This document shows positions 55,472 through 64,000 of a stretch of DNA of 64,000 nt, piece by piece. This DNA is from Bacillota bacterium (lineage in GTDB: Bacteria > Bacillota > Bacilli > Alicyclobacillales > SLC66). The notes beneath the pieces are model-generated. The model saw only the letters and a program-made list of their open reading frames with translations. It made no database searches and had not been told where the DNA came from. Location: the NCBI GenBank assembly GCA_021828865.1, contig JAJZCW010000001.1:81851-145850 (forward strand). The letters run 5' to 3'. A program made the translations under genes and the position numbers. Each line of letters opens with the position of its first letter. The stretch's first letter is position 1.

Positions 55472-56416
55472 TTATTTACTCGTTTGCACTTGTAATACAC
55501 CGCTCGCCTGTTCGTGAGCATGGTAGGAACTTCTGACAAGAGGGCCTGATTCCACGTGGTCAAAGCCGCGCTTTTTCCCTTCATCCTTAAAAAACGTAAA
55601 CTCTTCAGGAGTATAATACTTCATCACATTTAGGTGTTTTCGAGTGGGCTGTAAGTACTGCCCAATCGTCACGATGGATACCCCAACATTTCTGAGGTCA
55701 TCGAGGGTCGCCAGCACTTCGTCAACCTCTTCGCCCACTCCCACCATGATGCTCGACTTGGTGGGAATTTGCGGTTGCATGATCTTTGCAGTTTTTAACA
55801 GTTCTAACGTTCGATCGTACTTCGCTTTGGAACGAACCCCATCAGAAAGGCGTCTCACCGTCTCAATGTTGTGATTCAACACGTGAGGCTTTGCATCCAT
55901 CACCAGTTGAAGCGCATCCCAATTACCCATAAAATCCGGAATCAGGACCTCTATCGTGCAATCCGCTTTTGCCTTGCGCACTTCTTCAATGGTTTTCGCA
56001 AAAATACTCGCGCCGCCATCCTCCAGGTCATCTCTTGCCACGGAGGTAATCACCACGTGGCGCAATCCCATATCTACCACTGCTTCTGCTACACGTACTG
56101 GCTCCTCAAGGTCATGCACAGACGGTCTGCCACTATGGACTGCACAAAACCGGCACGCTCTGGTACAAGTGTCGCCAAGGATCATGAAGGTGGCCGTCTT
56201 ATGAAACCAGCACTCGTAAATGTTAGGGCACTTCGCCTCTTCACAAACTGTATGAAGCTTAGAACTGCGCATGATCTGACGAACAGCCTGAAAATCTCCG
56301 TCTGTTTGCAACTGTACCTTCAGCCAAGCAGGTCTACGCAACGGACGTTCAGATTCTTTGGAAGCGTTCGTGTTGTCTTCCAACTGCTTCGCTCCTTTCG
56401 AGCGCTGATGCGGCAT
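55472..56416 (-). CDS. lipA: Lipoyl synthase
   Basis: This 314-residue radical SAM enzyme inserts sulfur into octanoyl groups to make lipoate. It has the auxiliary cluster motif [12 protein letters not shown], the radical [13 protein letters not shown] and the C-terminal RSSYHA with the serine ligand. Its ATG overlaps the bkdB stop (TAATG), so it is part of the keto-acid dehydrogenase operon whose E2 protein needs lipoate. Confidence 0.96.
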   Translation of the reverse strand: MPHQRSKGAKQLEDNTNASKESERPLRRPAWLKVQLQTDGDFQAVRQIMRSSKLHTVCEEAKCPNIYECWFHKTATFMILGDTCTRACRFCAVHSGRPSVHDLEEPVRVAEAVVDMGLRHVVITSVARDDLEDGGASIFAKTIEEVRKAKADCTIEVLIPDFMGNWDALQLVMDAKPHVLNHNIETVRRLSDGVRSKAKYDRTLELLKTAKIMQPQIPTKSSIMVGVGEEVDEVLATLDDLRNVGVSIVTIGQYLQPTRKHLNVMKYYTPEEFTFFKDEGKKRGFDHVESGPLVRSSYHAHEQASGVLQVQTSK

Positions 56417-57738
56417 TAATATAGGCGATATTGATCGTCGATGCTTTCAATCCGGTTCTTGACCGACCGTAAAAATTGGCCCGCCACCCAGCCATCCAGC
56501 ACACGATGATCAAGACTCATGCACAAGTTTACCATAGAGCGAATGGCGATACTATCATCTTTCATGATTACAGGCCGCTTCACGATGGCTTCTACCGTCA
56601 TGATAGCCGCCTGAGGTGCATTGATGATCGGTTGGGACAAAACGGAGCCAAATGCCCCCGTGTTATTGACGGTAAACGTACCACCCTGTACATCATCAAG
56701 ACGCAACTGGTTGGCACGTGCCCTTGAAGCGAGGTCCGCGATTCCTTTGGCAAGCCCGAGAATACTTAGTTGATCCGCGTGATGAAGCACCGGTACGACT
56801 AGTGCATCGGGAGTGGCTACCGCGATCGAGATATGGACATCTTTTTTGACGATGATCTTATCGCCTGCCCAGGTCGCGTTCACCATCGGAAACTCTTTCA
56901 AGGCTTCTACTGCCGCTTTGATAAAAAAGGGAAGGAAAGTGAGGTCGACGCCTTCCTGCTCACGAAATGCGCGTTTGTGTTTTTCCCGCAACTTGACAAG
57001 TGGAGTCGCGTCTACCTCCATCATCATCCAGGCATGCGGAGCTTCGTGCTTGCTCTCCACCATCCTAGAAGCAATGGTTTTTCTAATTGGCGTCACCGCA
57101 ATCCACTCTTCGCGCTCAGGCGCCACTCCGTTTGCGGTAGATGTCGCAGTACTTGAAGATGAAGTTGACGCTTCCACCAGAGGTTTCGTCGCTTCGATTG
57201 GCGTTGGTGCTGATGGAGTTGGTGATGACTTCGCTACAGATGCTATGGTGACGGGAACTGTCGCACCACCTTTTTCTATAAATGCAAGCACGTCTTTGCG
57301 AGTAATCCTGCCACCCATTCCTGTTCCTTTAACTTGCGCCAAATCGATGTGGTGTTCGGAAGCCAGCCGCAATACAAGCGGAGAGTAGCGACCGTTTCCT
57401 GTCTGTGCTGCGGTTGTCTCTTCCTCATTGGGTGATTCCTGCGCATGGGCAGCCATCACCGCTTCTTCTTTACTATTTTCTTCAGCAGCTATGGCTACTG
57501 CGCCGTCTTCGGCAATGGTGGCAATGATGGTGCCAACGCGAACTGTTTCATTTTCATTTACTAATATTTCTGTGAGTGTGCCTTCAAAATCCGAAGGAAT
57601 CTCTGCATTGACCTTATCCGTGACCACTTCCACTAGCGGTTCATACTTTTGCACATGATCGCCAATCTGTTTAAGCCACTTGCCGAGTGTTCCTTCTGTC
57701 ACGCTTTCTCCCAGTTTCGGCATCTTTACTTCTGCCAC
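56416..57738 (-). CDS. bkdB: Branched-chain 2-oxo acid dehydrogenase E2 (dihydrolipoyl acyltransferase)
   Basis: This E2 of about 440 residues has a lipoyl domain (about 1-76, [11 protein letters not shown] with the lipoylated lysine), an alanine/proline linker, a peripheral-subunit-binding domain ([36 protein letters not shown]) and a catalytic domain with [17 protein letters not shown] prefer the GTG at 57738, eight bases after AGGAG, which gives [12 protein letters not shown]. The branched-chain assignment rests on the neighbouring bcd and bkdR genes. Confidence 0.93.
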   Translation of the reverse strand: MAEVKMPKLGESVTEGTLGKWLKQIGDHVQKYEPLVEVVTDKVNAEIPSDFEGTLTEILVNENETVRVGTIIATIAEDGAVAIAAEENSKEEAVMAAHAQESPNEEETTAAQTGNGRYSPLVLRLASEHHIDLAQVKGTGMGGRITRKDVLAFIEKGGATVPVTIASVAKSSPTPSAPTPIEATKPLVEASTSSSSTATSTANGVAPEREEWIAVTPIRKTIASRMVESKHEAPHAWMMMEVDATPLVKLREKHKRAFREQEGVDLTFLPFFIKAAVEALKEFPMVNATWAGDKIIVKKDVHISIAVATPDALVVPVLHHADQLSILGLAKGIADLASRARANQLRLDDVQGGTFTVNNTGAFGSVLSQPIINAPQAAIMTVEAIVKRPVIMKDDSIAIRSMVNLCMSLDHRVLDGWVAGQFLRSVKNRIESIDDQYRLY

Positions 57739-57761
57739 TTCCAACACTCCTTCCGAAACCT

Positions 57762-58745
57762 TTAAAAGGCCGCCAACTGGCGCATGGCAACCGCCACTTT
57801 ATCCGGATTCAACATATAATAACGTTCCATCGTCGGACTAAACGGCATCGCCGGAATATCCGGTCCGCATAGCCGCATGATTGGCGCATCTAGGTCAAAC
57901 AAAGCCTCTTCCGAGATAATGGCAGAGACTTCAGCCCCTACGCCGCCTGTTTTATTGTCCTCATGAATGATCAATACTTTCCCTGTTGCTCGAACCGCCT
58001 CGAGAATGGCTTCTTTATCAAGCGGAGACACGGTGCGCAGGTCGAGGACATAGGCAGAGATTCCCTCTTTTTCAAGTTCCTCTGCTGCCTCAAGCGCATA
58101 ATGCGCCATCAGGCCATACGTGATTACGGTAATGTCTTCCCCAGTGCGTCTAACTGCCGCTTTGCCGATCGGCACTGTATAAATGTCATCCGGAACCTCA
58201 TCTTTTACCATGCGATACAACCCTTTATGCTCAAAAAACAGCACCGGATCCGGATCGCGGATCGCTGAAATCAACAATCCTTTGGCGTCATAGGCAGTCG
58301 ATGGCATGACCACCTTTAACCCTGGCACATGATAGAACAGGGCTTCCACGCTCTGTGAGTGGTACAGCGCCCCGTGAACACCACCGCCATACGGCGCTCT
58401 GACCACGAGTGGGCATTGCCAGTCATTATTCGAGCGATACCGCATTTTTGCCGCCTCACTGATGATCTGGTTCACCGCCGGCAGAATAAAATCAGCAAAT
58501 TGAATCTCCGCAATCGGCTTTAAACCGTACGCTGCCGCACCGATCGCCACGCCAGCAATGGCAGATTCTGCAAGTGGCGCATCGATCACTCTCATCTCGC
58601 CAAATTCTTCATAGAGCCCTTGTGTCACGCGAAAAACGCCGCCACGGACCCCCACATCTTCCCCCATGACAAACACACTGTCGTCCAGGCGCATCTCTTG
58701 TGAGATCGCCTCTCGAATGGCTTCAATATAGAGTTTTGTTGCCAT
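57762..58745 (-). CDS. bkdAB: Branched-chain 2-oxo acid dehydrogenase E1 beta
   Basis: This 327-residue E1 beta subunit binds thiamine diphosphate with E1 alpha. It starts with YIEAIREAISQEMRLDDSVFVMGEDVGVRGGVFRVTQGL and has APLAESAIAGVAIGAAAYGLKPIAEIQFADFI and APYGGGVHGALYHSQSVEALF. The ATG follows AGGAGGAG by about four bases. Confidence 0.95.
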   Translation of the reverse strand: MATKLYIEAIREAISQEMRLDDSVFVMGEDVGVRGGVFRVTQGLYEEFGEMRVIDAPLAESAIAGVAIGAAAYGLKPIAEIQFADFILPAVNQIISEAAKMRYRSNNDWQCPLVVRAPYGGGVHGALYHSQSVEALFYHVPGLKVVMPSTAYDAKGLLISAIRDPDPVLFFEHKGLYRMVKDEVPDDIYTVPIGKAAVRRTGEDITVITYGLMAHYALEAAEELEKEGISAYVLDLRTVSPLDKEAILEAVRATGKVLIIHEDNKTGGVGAEVSAIISEEALFDLDAPIMRLCGPDIPAMPFSPTMERYYMLNPDKVAVAMRQLAAF

Positions 58746-58757
58746 TGCTACTCCTCC

Positions 58758-59744
58758 TCACTCCGCGTAAACGTATTTCAGTGCCTCTTCCGGATCGGAA
58801 TAAGGTGCATTTTCCGCGTAAGTGGTCGCTTGGTTGACTTCATCTTGCATTTCCTTGCGAAGCAACTGCTCCGCCTCTTCTGTCAAGATCCCTGATTTCA
58901 TCAAATAATCCTTGAAGGTGATCAGCGGATCCGCTTTTTTAGCTGCTTCCACTTCTTCCCTTGACCGATATACTCTATCATCGTCATCGCTCGAGTGCGG
59001 AACGAGTCGATATACAATGGCCTCAACTAGTGTGGGTCCTTCTCCGCGAAGCGCCCGTTCTGCAGCTTCTTTCATCACTTGATAGACGGCGAGCGGATCG
59101 TTCCCATCTACCACCACGCCGGGGAACCCGTACCCAACGGCGCGGTCCGCCACGTGCGGACTAGCCACTTCTTTTTGGTAGGGGACAGAAATGGCGTATT
59201 TATTGTTTTCACAGAAAAAAATCACCGGTAGCTTGTGAATGCCCGCAAAATTGCACGCCTCATGAAAGTCGCCCTGATTGCTGGACCCTTCTCCAAATGA
59301 AGTGTAGGCGACAAGCTTTTCATTTCTCATTTTTGCAGCGAGCGCAATGCCTGCTGCATGTGGAATCTGTGTAGACACAGGGCTGGAACCCGATACGATG
59401 TGTTTTTCACGAGAACCGAAGTGGCCAGGCATCTGCCGACCACCACTATTGGGATCCTCTTTTTTTGCAAATCCGCTTAGCATCACTTCTTTGGGCGTCT
59501 GGCCAAACTTAAGGGTGACACCAAGATCGCGATAATAAGGAAGCACATAGTCTCTTGCTGGATCCAGCGCAAAAGCGGCCCCTACCTGTGCGGCTTCATG
59601 ACCTTGGCAAGAAATAACAAAGGGAATTTTACCTGCCCGGTTCAATAGCCACATGCGTTCGTCAATTACTCTGGCAAGGAGCATATAGCGGTACATGCTG
59701 AGCACGTCTTCATCATGAAGGCCAAGTTCACTGTGTCGACTCAA
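58758..59744 (-). CDS. bkdAA: Branched-chain 2-oxo acid dehydrogenase E1 alpha
   Basis: This 328-residue E1 alpha has the thiamine diphosphate motif GEGSSNQGDFHEACNFAGIHKLPVIFFCENN, the RVIDERMWLLNRAGKIPFVISCQGHEAAQVG start and phosphorylation-loop-like YRLVPHSSDDDDRVYR. I chose the TTG at 59744, which follows GGGAG by eight bases. Upstream codons overlap lpd and lack family resemblance. Confidence 0.94.
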   Translation of the reverse strand: MSRHSELGLHDEDVLSMYRYMLLARVIDERMWLLNRAGKIPFVISCQGHEAAQVGAAFALDPARDYVLPYYRDLGVTLKFGQTPKEVMLSGFAKKEDPNSGGRQMPGHFGSREKHIVSGSSPVSTQIPHAAGIALAAKMRNEKLVAYTSFGEGSSNQGDFHEACNFAGIHKLPVIFFCENNKYAISVPYQKEVASPHVADRAVGYGFPGVVVDGNDPLAVYQVMKEAAERALRGEGPTLVEAIVYRLVPHSSDDDDRVYRSREEVEAAKKADPLITFKDYLMKSGILTEEAEQLLRKEMQDEVNQATTYAENAPYSDPEEALKYVYAE

Positions 59745-59761
59745 AGCGATCACTCCCTGTC

Positions 59762-61183
59762 TCATATGTGTATCGCGCGGCCATCGACAGCGAGGGCCGC
59801 CTCTCCCAAAGCTTCCGACAATGTGGGATGGGGGTGAATGGTGTGGCCAATTTCCCATGGAGTAGCATTTAACACCTGTGCCAGCGCCCCCTCCGAAATT
59901 AAATCCGTGACATGCGGTCCCATCATATGCACGCCTAACACATCCTCTCGTTCTGCGTCAGCAACGATTTTGACGAACCCGTCCACTTCACCATATACCA
60001 GCGCCTTGCCAATGGCGCGAAATGGGAATTTCCCTGTTTTCACTGAATACCCCTTATCCTTCGCCTGCGCTTCTGTGAGTCCAATGCTGGCCACTTCCGG
60101 TCGGCTATAGGTGGCTCTTGCCACATGGTCGTAGTTCATCGGTTCAGGCTTCAGCCCTGCAATAGATTCCATCGCGACAATTCCTTCGTGGGCAGCCGCG
60201 TGAGCGAGTTGCAATTTGCCAATCACATCACCTATTGCGTAGATATTTTTTTCAGCGGTCCGCATTTCATCATCGACCACAATCACTCCGCGTTCCACTT
60301 GGACGTTTGTCGCTTCCAGTCCAATGTCTGTAACATTGGCTGACCTGCCAATCGCCACGAGAACTTTATCTGCAGTAAGAGTTTCTGTGTGGCCATTCAC
60401 TTCCACCGGCAATGCAACTTCCTGCCCGTCTACCGCAAACCCTTCCGCTTGCACTCGGGCATTCGTCATGACCTTGATGCCTCTTTTTTTCATCACACGC
60501 GTCATCTCAGCAGAAATTTCTTCATCTTCATTAAAAAGAATTCTTGAGAGCGCTTCGACTACCGTCACTTTTACTCCCACATCTGCCAGCAGCGAGGCCC
60601 ATTCGATTCCAATGGCCCCTCCCCCAACGATAATGATTGATGCTGGGAGCGTTTCAAGCGCCAGAATGTCATCGGATGACAATATTTGGGTTCCATCAAA
60701 CGGCATGCCGGGCAACTCGCGTGGCTTTGAACCGGTTGCAATGATCGTATAGCGCGGCGTGATCATCTCTTCTTCGCCGTCTGCTCTCATCACACGAACT
60801 GCCCCTGCAGTGGGAGAGAAAATTGACCTTCCCATCACCCTGCCGAAACCTTCGATGACTCTGATTTGATTTTTCTTCATTAAAAATTCAATACCTTTTT
60901 CCAACTGACCGACAATTTGTTGTTTTCTCGCCATTGCCTTTGCCAGATCAAACCGGATTCCGTCAGCCAAAACGCCATATTTTTCTCCATCTTGCATCGT
61001 TGCAAACACTTCTGCAGAGCGAAGTAAAGCTTTGGTGGGAATGCACCCCACATGGAGGCATGTCCCGCCCAGTTTCGATGACTCCACCAATACGACATTC
61101 AGACCCAGTTGTGCGCCGCGTATGGCTGCCACGTATCCGCCAGTTCCTCCACCTAGTACGACAACGTCAATGGTTTCACTCAC
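59762..61183 (-). CDS. lpd: Dihydrolipoyl dehydrogenase (E3)
   Basis: This flavoprotein of about 473 residues reoxidises the lipoamide of E2. It shows VVVLGGGTGGYVAAIRGAQLG (FAD), the redox pair GGTCLHVGCIP, IVGGGAIGIEWASLLADVGVKVTVVE (NAD), YAIGDVIGKLQLAHAA and the C-terminal HPHPTLSE with the active-site histidine. The GTG at 61183 is seven bases from AGAGGG; an ATG two codons upstream is also possible. It lies between bcd and bkdAA. Confidence 0.95.
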   Translation of the reverse strand: MSETIDVVVLGGGTGGYVAAIRGAQLGLNVVLVESSKLGGTCLHVGCIPTKALLRSAEVFATMQDGEKYGVLADGIRFDLAKAMARKQQIVGQLEKGIEFLMKKNQIRVIEGFGRVMGRSIFSPTAGAVRVMRADGEEEMITPRYTIIATGSKPRELPGMPFDGTQILSSDDILALETLPASIIIVGGGAIGIEWASLLADVGVKVTVVEALSRILFNEDEEISAEMTRVMKKRGIKVMTNARVQAEGFAVDGQEVALPVEVNGHTETLTADKVLVAIGRSANVTDIGLEATNVQVERGVIVVDDEMRTAEKNIYAIGDVIGKLQLAHAAAHEGIVAMESIAGLKPEPMNYDHVARATYSRPEVASIGLTEAQAKDKGYSVKTGKFPFRAIGKALVYGEVDGFVKIVADAEREDVLGVHMMGPHVTDLISEGALAQVLNATPWEIGHTIHPHPTLSEALGEAALAVDGRAIHI

Positions 61184-61213
61184 TGCCATTCCCTCTTTCG
61201 CTTTCAAAATCAA

Positions 61214-62308
61214 TTAACGATGAGTCAATAAGGATCGGCTGGTGGGCAAAAAGGTGCTGCGCACTTGCTTCATTTTCTCGATTCTTGATTCTGCCAAACG
61301 ATCTGCCGCTTTATAGGTTGGAATATTGTGCTCCTTAGAAATCGCAAACAGTTGCAACATGATATCATAAATGCTTTCCACTTTGTTTCTCGCCCGGTCC
61401 GCATGGTATCCTTCGAGTTCATCTGCCACATTGATGAGTCCGCCAGCGTTGATCACGTAATCGGGAGCATAGAGAATCCCCATTTGATGCAACCTGTCGC
61501 CATGGCGTTCTTCCGCCAATTGGTTATTGGCTGAGCCAGCAATGATCTGGACTTTCAATTGATCGATAGTTTGATCATTCACAATCGCACCAAGTGCACA
61601 TGGCGCAAACACATCTGCTTTCACACTGAAAATTTCATCGGGATCGACCACTTGCGCGCCAAATTCTTCCGCAGCGCGGGCTACATTTTCCTTCGAAATG
61701 TCGGTGACCACTAGTTTTGCGCCCACTTCGTGCAGGTGCTTACCAAGGCCGTATCCTACACTGCCGAGCCCTTGAATAGCCACTGTTTTTCCTGCCAGAT
61801 CATCGGTGCCAAAGACTTGTTTCGAGGCTGCCTGCAAGCCGCGAAAAACACCAAGTGCCGTCATCGGGCTGGGGTTTCCGGAACTTCCGTAAGCCTGGGA
61901 GACGCCTGTAACAAACCTTGTTTCCTGATGAATCAGGTCCATGTCAGAAACGGTAGTGCCAACGTCTTCTGCTGTAATATAACGACCATGCAATCCTTCA
62001 ATAAATCTTCCCAGTGCCCTGAATAGAGCCTCACTTTTGTCAGCGCGCGGATTGCCGATCACAACCGTTTTGCCGCCGCCTAAATTCAAACCTGCCGCCG
62101 CCGCTTTATAGGTCATTCCTCTTGCCAGGCGTAGGGCATCAGTAATCGCTTCTTCTTCATTCGCATAAGTCCACATTCTGCATCCGCCAAGTGCCGGACC
62201 AAGTGTCGTGTCGTGAATGGCAATGATCGCCTTAAGTCCTGCAGATTTATCTTGACAAAAAACCAATTGCTCATAGTCATATTGTGTTAATTTTTCGAAC
62301 AGTTCCAT
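61214..62308 (-). CDS. bcd: Leucine (branched-chain amino acid) dehydrogenase
   Basis: This 364-residue NAD-dependent dehydrogenase deaminates leucine, isoleucine and valine to the keto acids used by the Bkd complex. It contains [35 protein letters not shown] with the catalytic lysine, [26 protein letters not shown] and ALGAIVN. The ATG follows AAGGAGG. It is the first gene of the sigma-54-controlled operon. Confidence 0.95.
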   Translation of the reverse strand: MELFEKLTQYDYEQLVFCQDKSAGLKAIIAIHDTTLGPALGGCRMWTYANEEEAITDALRLARGMTYKAAAAGLNLGGGKTVVIGNPRADKSEALFRALGRFIEGLHGRYITAEDVGTTVSDMDLIHQETRFVTGVSQAYGSSGNPSPMTALGVFRGLQAASKQVFGTDDLAGKTVAIQGLGSVGYGLGKHLHEVGAKLVVTDISKENVARAAEEFGAQVVDPDEIFSVKADVFAPCALGAIVNDQTIDQLKVQIIAGSANNQLAEERHGDRLHQMGILYAPDYVINAGGLINVADELEGYHADRARNKVESIYDIMLQLFAISKEHNIPTYKAADRLAESRIEKMKQVRSTFLPTSRSLLTHR

Positions 62309-62350
62309 GGAAGTGTCCTCCTTAGGTGTCTTCAATTCTCGTCAATTCAT

Positions 62351-62370
62351 TAGCAATTTTCATGCCAAAA
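62351..62370 (-). promoter_or_regulatory. Sigma-54 (SigL) promoter of the bcd-bkd operon
   Basis: On the minus strand TTGGCATGAAAATTGCTA has the invariant GG (-24, at 62366-62365) and GC (-12, at 62354-62353) separated by ten bases. It lies about 45 bases before the bcd start, next to a gene for a sigma-54 activator. Confidence 0.88.
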
Positions 62371-62416
62371 CAAAATCTGCGCCCTGACTAAGAAAGCGCA
62401 TTCATCTTCTGACTTT

Positions 62417-62452
62417 ATGTGCAATTAATTGCACATTGGCGCAATTAATTGC
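62417..62452. promoter_or_regulatory. Tandem palindromic BkdR enhancer sites (UAS)
   Basis: A perfect 20-base palindrome (62417-62436) with core GCAATTAATTGC is followed by a second copy of the same 12-base core at 62441-62452. Their centres are 20 bases apart, about two helical turns, so both sites face the same side of DNA. They lie about 50-85 bases upstream of the sigma-54 promoter, as expected for activator binding. Confidence 0.8.
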
Positions 62453-62477
62453 ATGCATACTTTTGCGCGCGGATGGT

Positions 62478-64000
62478 TCAAGAGATGCCCAACCTGCTCA
62501 TCTTGTAATAAAAGGATCGTAATGACACCCCCAATTGCTGTGCGGCTTCCGTACGGTTGCCGCGACATTCTTCCAACGCTTGCAAAATGGCCGCTTTTTC
62601 TGCGTCATTAATAACTTCAGTCAATTTTTTCCCTGACATTGCTGTCCTTGCAGGCACCACATTGGTGGTCAGATTTTCACCATACACTTCGATGTGCTGG
62701 GTATCGATCATGGAATCTAGGTAATTGAGTTTGATCATGGCGCGTCCAATGACATTCTCAAGTTCGCGTACATTTCCTGGCCAGTGGTAATCATGCAAGC
62801 GATGCATCCCCGCTGTAGTGACGCCGAGGACATTACGCCGATAATCATGGTTGTATTTTTCAATAAACATATCTACTAGCGGTTCAATGTCTTCTCGTCG
62901 ATACCGAAGTGGAGGAATGACAATTGGCAACATATTCAATCGATAATACAAGTCTTCACGAAATTTCTTCTCGTTAATCGCCCATTCCAAATTGACATGG
63001 GTGGCCGCAATCACCCGTACATCGACACTGATGGACTGAGTTCCCCCTACGCGAACAATTTCTTTTTCCTGTAACACACGCAACAATTTGGCTTGTGTTC
63101 CCGGTGAAAGCTCCGCTATTTCATCCAAAAAAATTGTCCCGTGCATCGCTTCTTCAAACAATCCCTTTTTGCCGCCTTTGCGAGCTCCTGTAAAAGCGCC
63201 CTCTTCATATCCGAATAGTTCACTCTCAAGTAACGAGTCACTGATAGCCGCGCAATTAACGCGGATAAACTGGTTGTAACACCGTTCACTCGCATTATGT
63301 ATGGCGTGCGCAAACAGTTCCTTTCCAGAACCGGATTCGCCCCGAAGCAATACGGTTGCGTTTGTCGCTGCTGCCTGTTTTGCCGTGTCGAGCGCTGCGA
63401 TCATGGCCGAACTCTGACCGATGATGTCCTCAAAAGTGTACTTGGCTTCGAGCTTCCGTAAGCGTTTTTGTGCGGATTCCAGTTCCTGAGCCAGCGCCAT
63501 CAATTCCGATTCATCGTGAATGACAGCCACGCTTCCTTTTAATTCATCCCCCACCAGAATGGGGGCCACGTTGACGATAACCTCCCGCTTTTTCGAGCCC
63601 ACCTTCATTTTGGCATTGCGGACGGCTTTCCTGGTTTCCAGTACCAACATGTGCATGCTCTCGCCTTCCGCGATGTCGACCTCTGCAGGAAAACCAAGCA
63701 CTTCTTTTTCCGATAATCCAGTCAGCCTGGTGTAGGCGGGATTGATCATCATTCCTCGCCCATGCGCGTCCACGACAGAAATCGCGTCTTGCGTCGAGCT
63801 GATGACCGCTTCAAGGAGCGTTTGGGTTTCTTTTAATTTAGCCACCTCGCTATTTAATTCTCTCACTTCGGTGACGTCCCGAAAAACGGAGATCGCTGCG
63901 ATAGGACGATGGTCTTTATCCAGAACCGGCACCCGATTGGCAATGATCTCAATGTTTCCTAAGGATTGCACCTGATGAAGTTCAGGTTGGCCGGTTTCGA
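62478..64000 (-). CDS. bkdR: Sigma-54-dependent activator BkdR (partial, 5' end outside)
   Basis: The visible 507 residues contain the end of one PAS domain, a short helical linker, a second PAS domain (about residues 52-165 of the visible part), an AAA+ domain with GESGSGKE (Walker A), GAFTGA (sigma-54 contact) and GTIFLDEI (Walker B), and a C-terminal Fis-type HTH ([23 protein letters not shown]). The frame stays open through the right edge, so the N-terminus is missing. It is the probable activator of the downstream bcd-bkd operon. Confidence 0.92.
   Translation of the reverse strand, partial: ETGQPELHQVQSLGNIEIIANRVPVLDKDHRPIAAISVFRDVTEVRELNSEVAKLKETQTLLEAVISSTQDAISVVDAHGRGMMINPAYTRLTGLSEKEVLGFPAEVDIAEGESMHMLVLETRKAVRNAKMKVGSKKREVIVNVAPILVGDELKGSVAVIHDESELMALAQELESAQKRLRKLEAKYTFEDIIGQSSAMIAALDTAKQAAATNATVLLRGESGSGKELFAHAIHNASERCYNQFIRVNCAAISDSLLESELFGYEEGAFTGARKGGKKGLFEEAMHGTIFLDEIAELSPGTQAKLLRVLQEKEIVRVGGTQSISVDVRVIAATHVNLEWAINEKKFREDLYYRLNMLPIVIPPLRYRREDIEPLVDMFIEKYNHDYRRNVLGVTTAGMHRLHDYHWPGNVRELENVIGRAMIKLNYLDSMIDTQHIEVYGENLTTNVVPARTAMSGKKLTEVINDAEKAAILQALEECRGNRTEAAQQLGVSLRSFYYKMSRLGIS

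Noticed and set aside
55871-56419. 182-codon frame antisense to lipA
   Set aside because: lipA on the minus strand carries all radical SAM motifs, and this frame has no start site support.
56813-57388. 191-codon frame antisense to bkdB
   Set aside because: This is a codon-bias shadow of the E2 gene; the E2 domains on the other strand are unambiguous.
1-64000. tRNA, rRNA, CRISPR arrays, IS elements or prophage
   Set aside because: No cloverleaf, rRNA block, regular repeat-spacer array, transposase or phage structural gene was found on reading both strands.

Overview
The window is a Gram-positive, endospore-forming Bacillales chromosome. The gene order closely follows the Bacillus subtilis rib-scpAB-dacB-spmAB-rluB-res, dacF-spoIIA-spoVA-lysA and xerD-deoB blocks. 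Many start codons are TTG or GTG behind strong GGAGG sites, base composition is moderate, and there is a methylmalonyl-CoA mutase locus. I infer an Alicyclobacillaceae-like bacterium, but the genus cannot be fixed by reading alone. I see no rRNA, tRNA, CRISPR array, IS element or prophage. All coordinates and start choices come from reading the sequence, not from a database search.

Layout. Positions 1-14.6 kb (minus strand) hold an FMN-riboswitch-controlled riboflavin operon (ribD-ribE-ribBA-ribH). It runs through overlapping junctions into a SpeE-like enzyme, an M50 protease and scpA-scpB. These are followed by ytfI-gerW-dacB-spmA-spmB-rluB-resD-resE, a small unknown gene and a PHP phosphatase. 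The cytochrome c maturation genes resABC, expected between rluB and resD, are missing. Positions 14.6-23.8 kb hold a second D,D-carboxypeptidase gene, lysA, a reduced spoVA set (C, D, E), the spoIIAA-spoIIAB-sigF forespore switch and dacF. A plus-strand HTH-TPR regulator of RNPP-like layout sits between spoIIAA and dacF. Positions 23.8-30.9 kb hold nucleoside catabolism (pdp, deoB), xerD with a small membrane-protein gene, ald, an RNHCP protein, an EndoQ-type PHP protein, nudF and a tiny MciZ-like gene.

Positions 31-38 kb hold a peptidase, then methylmalonyl/propionyl-CoA metabolism: a carboxylase beta subunit, a fused B12-binding/epimerase protein and the mutase large subunit. Divergent from these are mdh and a DUF2103-YqkE fusion. 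Positions 38-40.1 kb hold yyaL, interrupted by exactly 20 extra bases just before its CxxC motif. Positions 40.1-45.4 kb hold an apparent arginine/methylarginine island (RocB-like hydrolase, LysR regulator, APC permease, DDAH-like hydrolase) with a shared 44-base promoter motif. Positions 45.5-52.6 kb hold a LysM cell-wall hydrolase, a heterodimeric ABC exporter and a KimA-like potassium importer. Positions 52.5-55.5 kb hold a DUF59-membrane protein-DUF2249 operon behind a perfect FNR/CRP-type site, and ferredoxin. Positions 55.5-64 kb hold a branched-chain keto-acid operon (bcd-lpd-bkdAA-bkdAB-bkdB-lipA). It has a sigma-54 promoter, tandem palindromic enhancer sites and the adjacent activator bkdR, which is cut by the window edge.

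How the parts fit. Sporulation genes (spoIIA, spoVA, dacF, dacB, spmAB, gerW) share the window with their probable Spo0A, sigma-H and sigma-F/G promoter elements. Leucine, isoleucine and valine breakdown (bkd) yields acyl-CoAs, including propionyl-CoA. The mutase locus can carry propionyl-CoA to succinyl-CoA, and mdh serves the TCA cycle. The most unusual items are the interrupted yyaL, the regulator embedded in the spoIIA promoter region, the MciZ-like micro-gene, the B12/epimerase fusion and the repeated 44-base operator-like motif.
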